Part shown: one piece after another, positions 13,897 to 14,612 of the stretch
Layout: each line of letters starts with the position of its first letter
Numbering within the stretch: the stretch's first letter is position 1
From: Sulfurovum sp.
GTDB taxonomy: Bacteria; Campylobacterota; Campylobacteria; Campylobacterales; Sulfurovaceae
Assembly (NCBI GenBank): GCA_016744875.1
Contig: JADGDL010000011.1
Coordinates: 1 to 14,612 of the forward strand
Reading direction: 5' to 3'
DNA: 14,612 nt
The notes under the pieces: generated by a model
What the model was told of the DNA's origin: nothing
The model's input: only the letters and a program-made list of their open reading frames with translations
Database searches by the model: none
Translations under genes and position numbers: made by a program

Positions 13897-13902
13897 AAGT
13901 CA

Positions 13903-14612
13903 ATGAAGATAAGAGCACAAAAACAAATTGTAGAATCTATACTTATTAATTTACAACCTTTTTTAGAAAAAAAAGATGCCAGTCAAATTACCTCACATAT
14001 ACTCTTTACTACACAAGAGGGTAAATGTATTATTAAGGCTACTGATTCTGAAATAGGTTTGAAAATAGTTACTGATAATATTGCTATAGAAGATGAAGGT
14101 TCTTTTACTGCCCATGGTAAAAAACTTTTAGATATTATACGCATATTAAAAGATGATGAAATAACACTGGAACTTTTAGATAATAATTTAATCATTAAAC
14201 AAAAACATTCTAAATTTAAATTACCTACATTTGATCCAAACTCTTATCCAAGTTTTCCAGGTATTGAAGAAAAACCACAAATTTCTCTTGACTCTTTAAG
14301 TCTTATACAAAATCTTAAAAAAATATCTCCTGCCATAGATACAAATAATCCTAAATTTGAACTCAACGGTGCATTGATAAACATAAAAAGTGATTCAACA
14401 GATCTAGTAGGTACAGATACAAGAAGATTGGCAATAGCATCTATACCTGGAGCTAATAATGAAGAATTGTCACTTATTGTTCCTAAAAAAGCTATTTTAG
14501 AAATACAAAAACTTTTTTTAGATCAGATCAATATTTATTATGATGAAACCAATTTGATCATATCAAATGAAAATTACTATTTTTATACAAGATTGATCAA
14601 TGGTAAATTTCC
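13903..14612 (+). CDS. dnaN: DNA polymerase III beta subunit, sliding clamp (partial)
   Basis: The N-terminal 236 residues of the ring-shaped clamp that tethers DNA polymerase III to the template; the frame is open to the right edge of the window, so about one third of the gene is missing. It begins MKIRAQKQIVESILINLQPFLEKK and shows clamp features: SHILFTTQEGKCIIKATDSEIGLK (early domain 1), KLPTFDPNSYPSFP at the domain 1/2 border, and LVGTDTRRLAIASIP, equivalent to the common TDGHRLA motif. AAGGA six bases upstream supports the ATG at 13903. It follows dnaA in the same direction. Codon use appears more AT-rich than in dgt or purM. Confidence 0.95.
   Translation, partial: MKIRAQKQIVESILINLQPFLEKKDASQITSHILFTTQEGKCIIKATDSEIGLKIVTDNIAIEDEGSFTAHGKKLLDIIRILKDDEITLELLDNNLIIKQKHSKFKLPTFDPNSYPSFPGIEEKPQISLDSLSLIQNLKKISPAIDTNNPKFELNGALINIKSDSTDLVGTDTRRLAIASIPGANNEELSLIVPKKAILEIQKLFLDQINIYYDETNLIISNENYYFYTRLINGKF

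Noticed and set aside
1..14612. CRISPR array, insertion sequence, toxin-antitoxin or defence system
   Set aside because: No regularly spaced repeats, transposase-like protein or small gene pair of that type was seen; the proteins are mostly housekeeping.

Overview
This window looks like a piece of a Campylobacterota (epsilonproteobacterial) chromosome next to the replication origin, most like the Sulfurovum/Sulfurimonas group. That is an inference from AT-rich DNA, protein style, DnaA-box-like sites with a TTATTCAC core rather than TTATCCACA, and the order ruvC / dnaA / dnaN. No database search was possible.

Layout. Positions 1-246 hold the last few codons of an unidentified + strand reading frame and a short tandem repeat. 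Positions 247-792 are a five-gene tRNA cluster on the - strand (transcription order Pro-His-Arg-Arg-Leu) behind a perfect TTGACA-N17-TATAAT promoter. Positions 968-2440 encode a sodium:alanine/glycine symporter (+), convergent with purM (-). purM overlaps the stop codon of a small membrane protein gene. Further on are a short thiamine-binding-fold (MTH1187-type) gene (-), a divergent lipoprotein of unknown function (+), and a BaiN/HI0933-type flavoprotein (+). A GC-rich, foldable intergenic element (about 6019-6107) separates the last from typA (-). dgt (-) lies upstream of typA and is divergent from thyX (+), which is followed 12 bases later by an L,D-transpeptidase with a TTG start. ruvC (-) and dnaA (+) diverge from a region with several DnaA-box-like sites. 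A second group lies between dnaA and dnaN, so the origin may be bipartite as described for Helicobacter. dnaN runs off the right edge.

How the genes fit together. Much of the right half concerns DNA: dgt degrades dNTPs, thyX makes dTMP, ruvC resolves Holliday junctions, dnaA initiates replication and dnaN is the sliding clamp. TypA and the tRNAs serve translation, PurM purine synthesis, and the L,D-transpeptidase the cell wall. I found no CRISPR array, insertion sequence, toxin-antitoxin pair or defence locus. The least explained items are intergenic: perfect inverted repeats around predicted -10 boxes (alsT, the lipoprotein gene, ruvC/dnaA), a near-identical 16-base promoter module used twice, and the GC-rich element beside typA.
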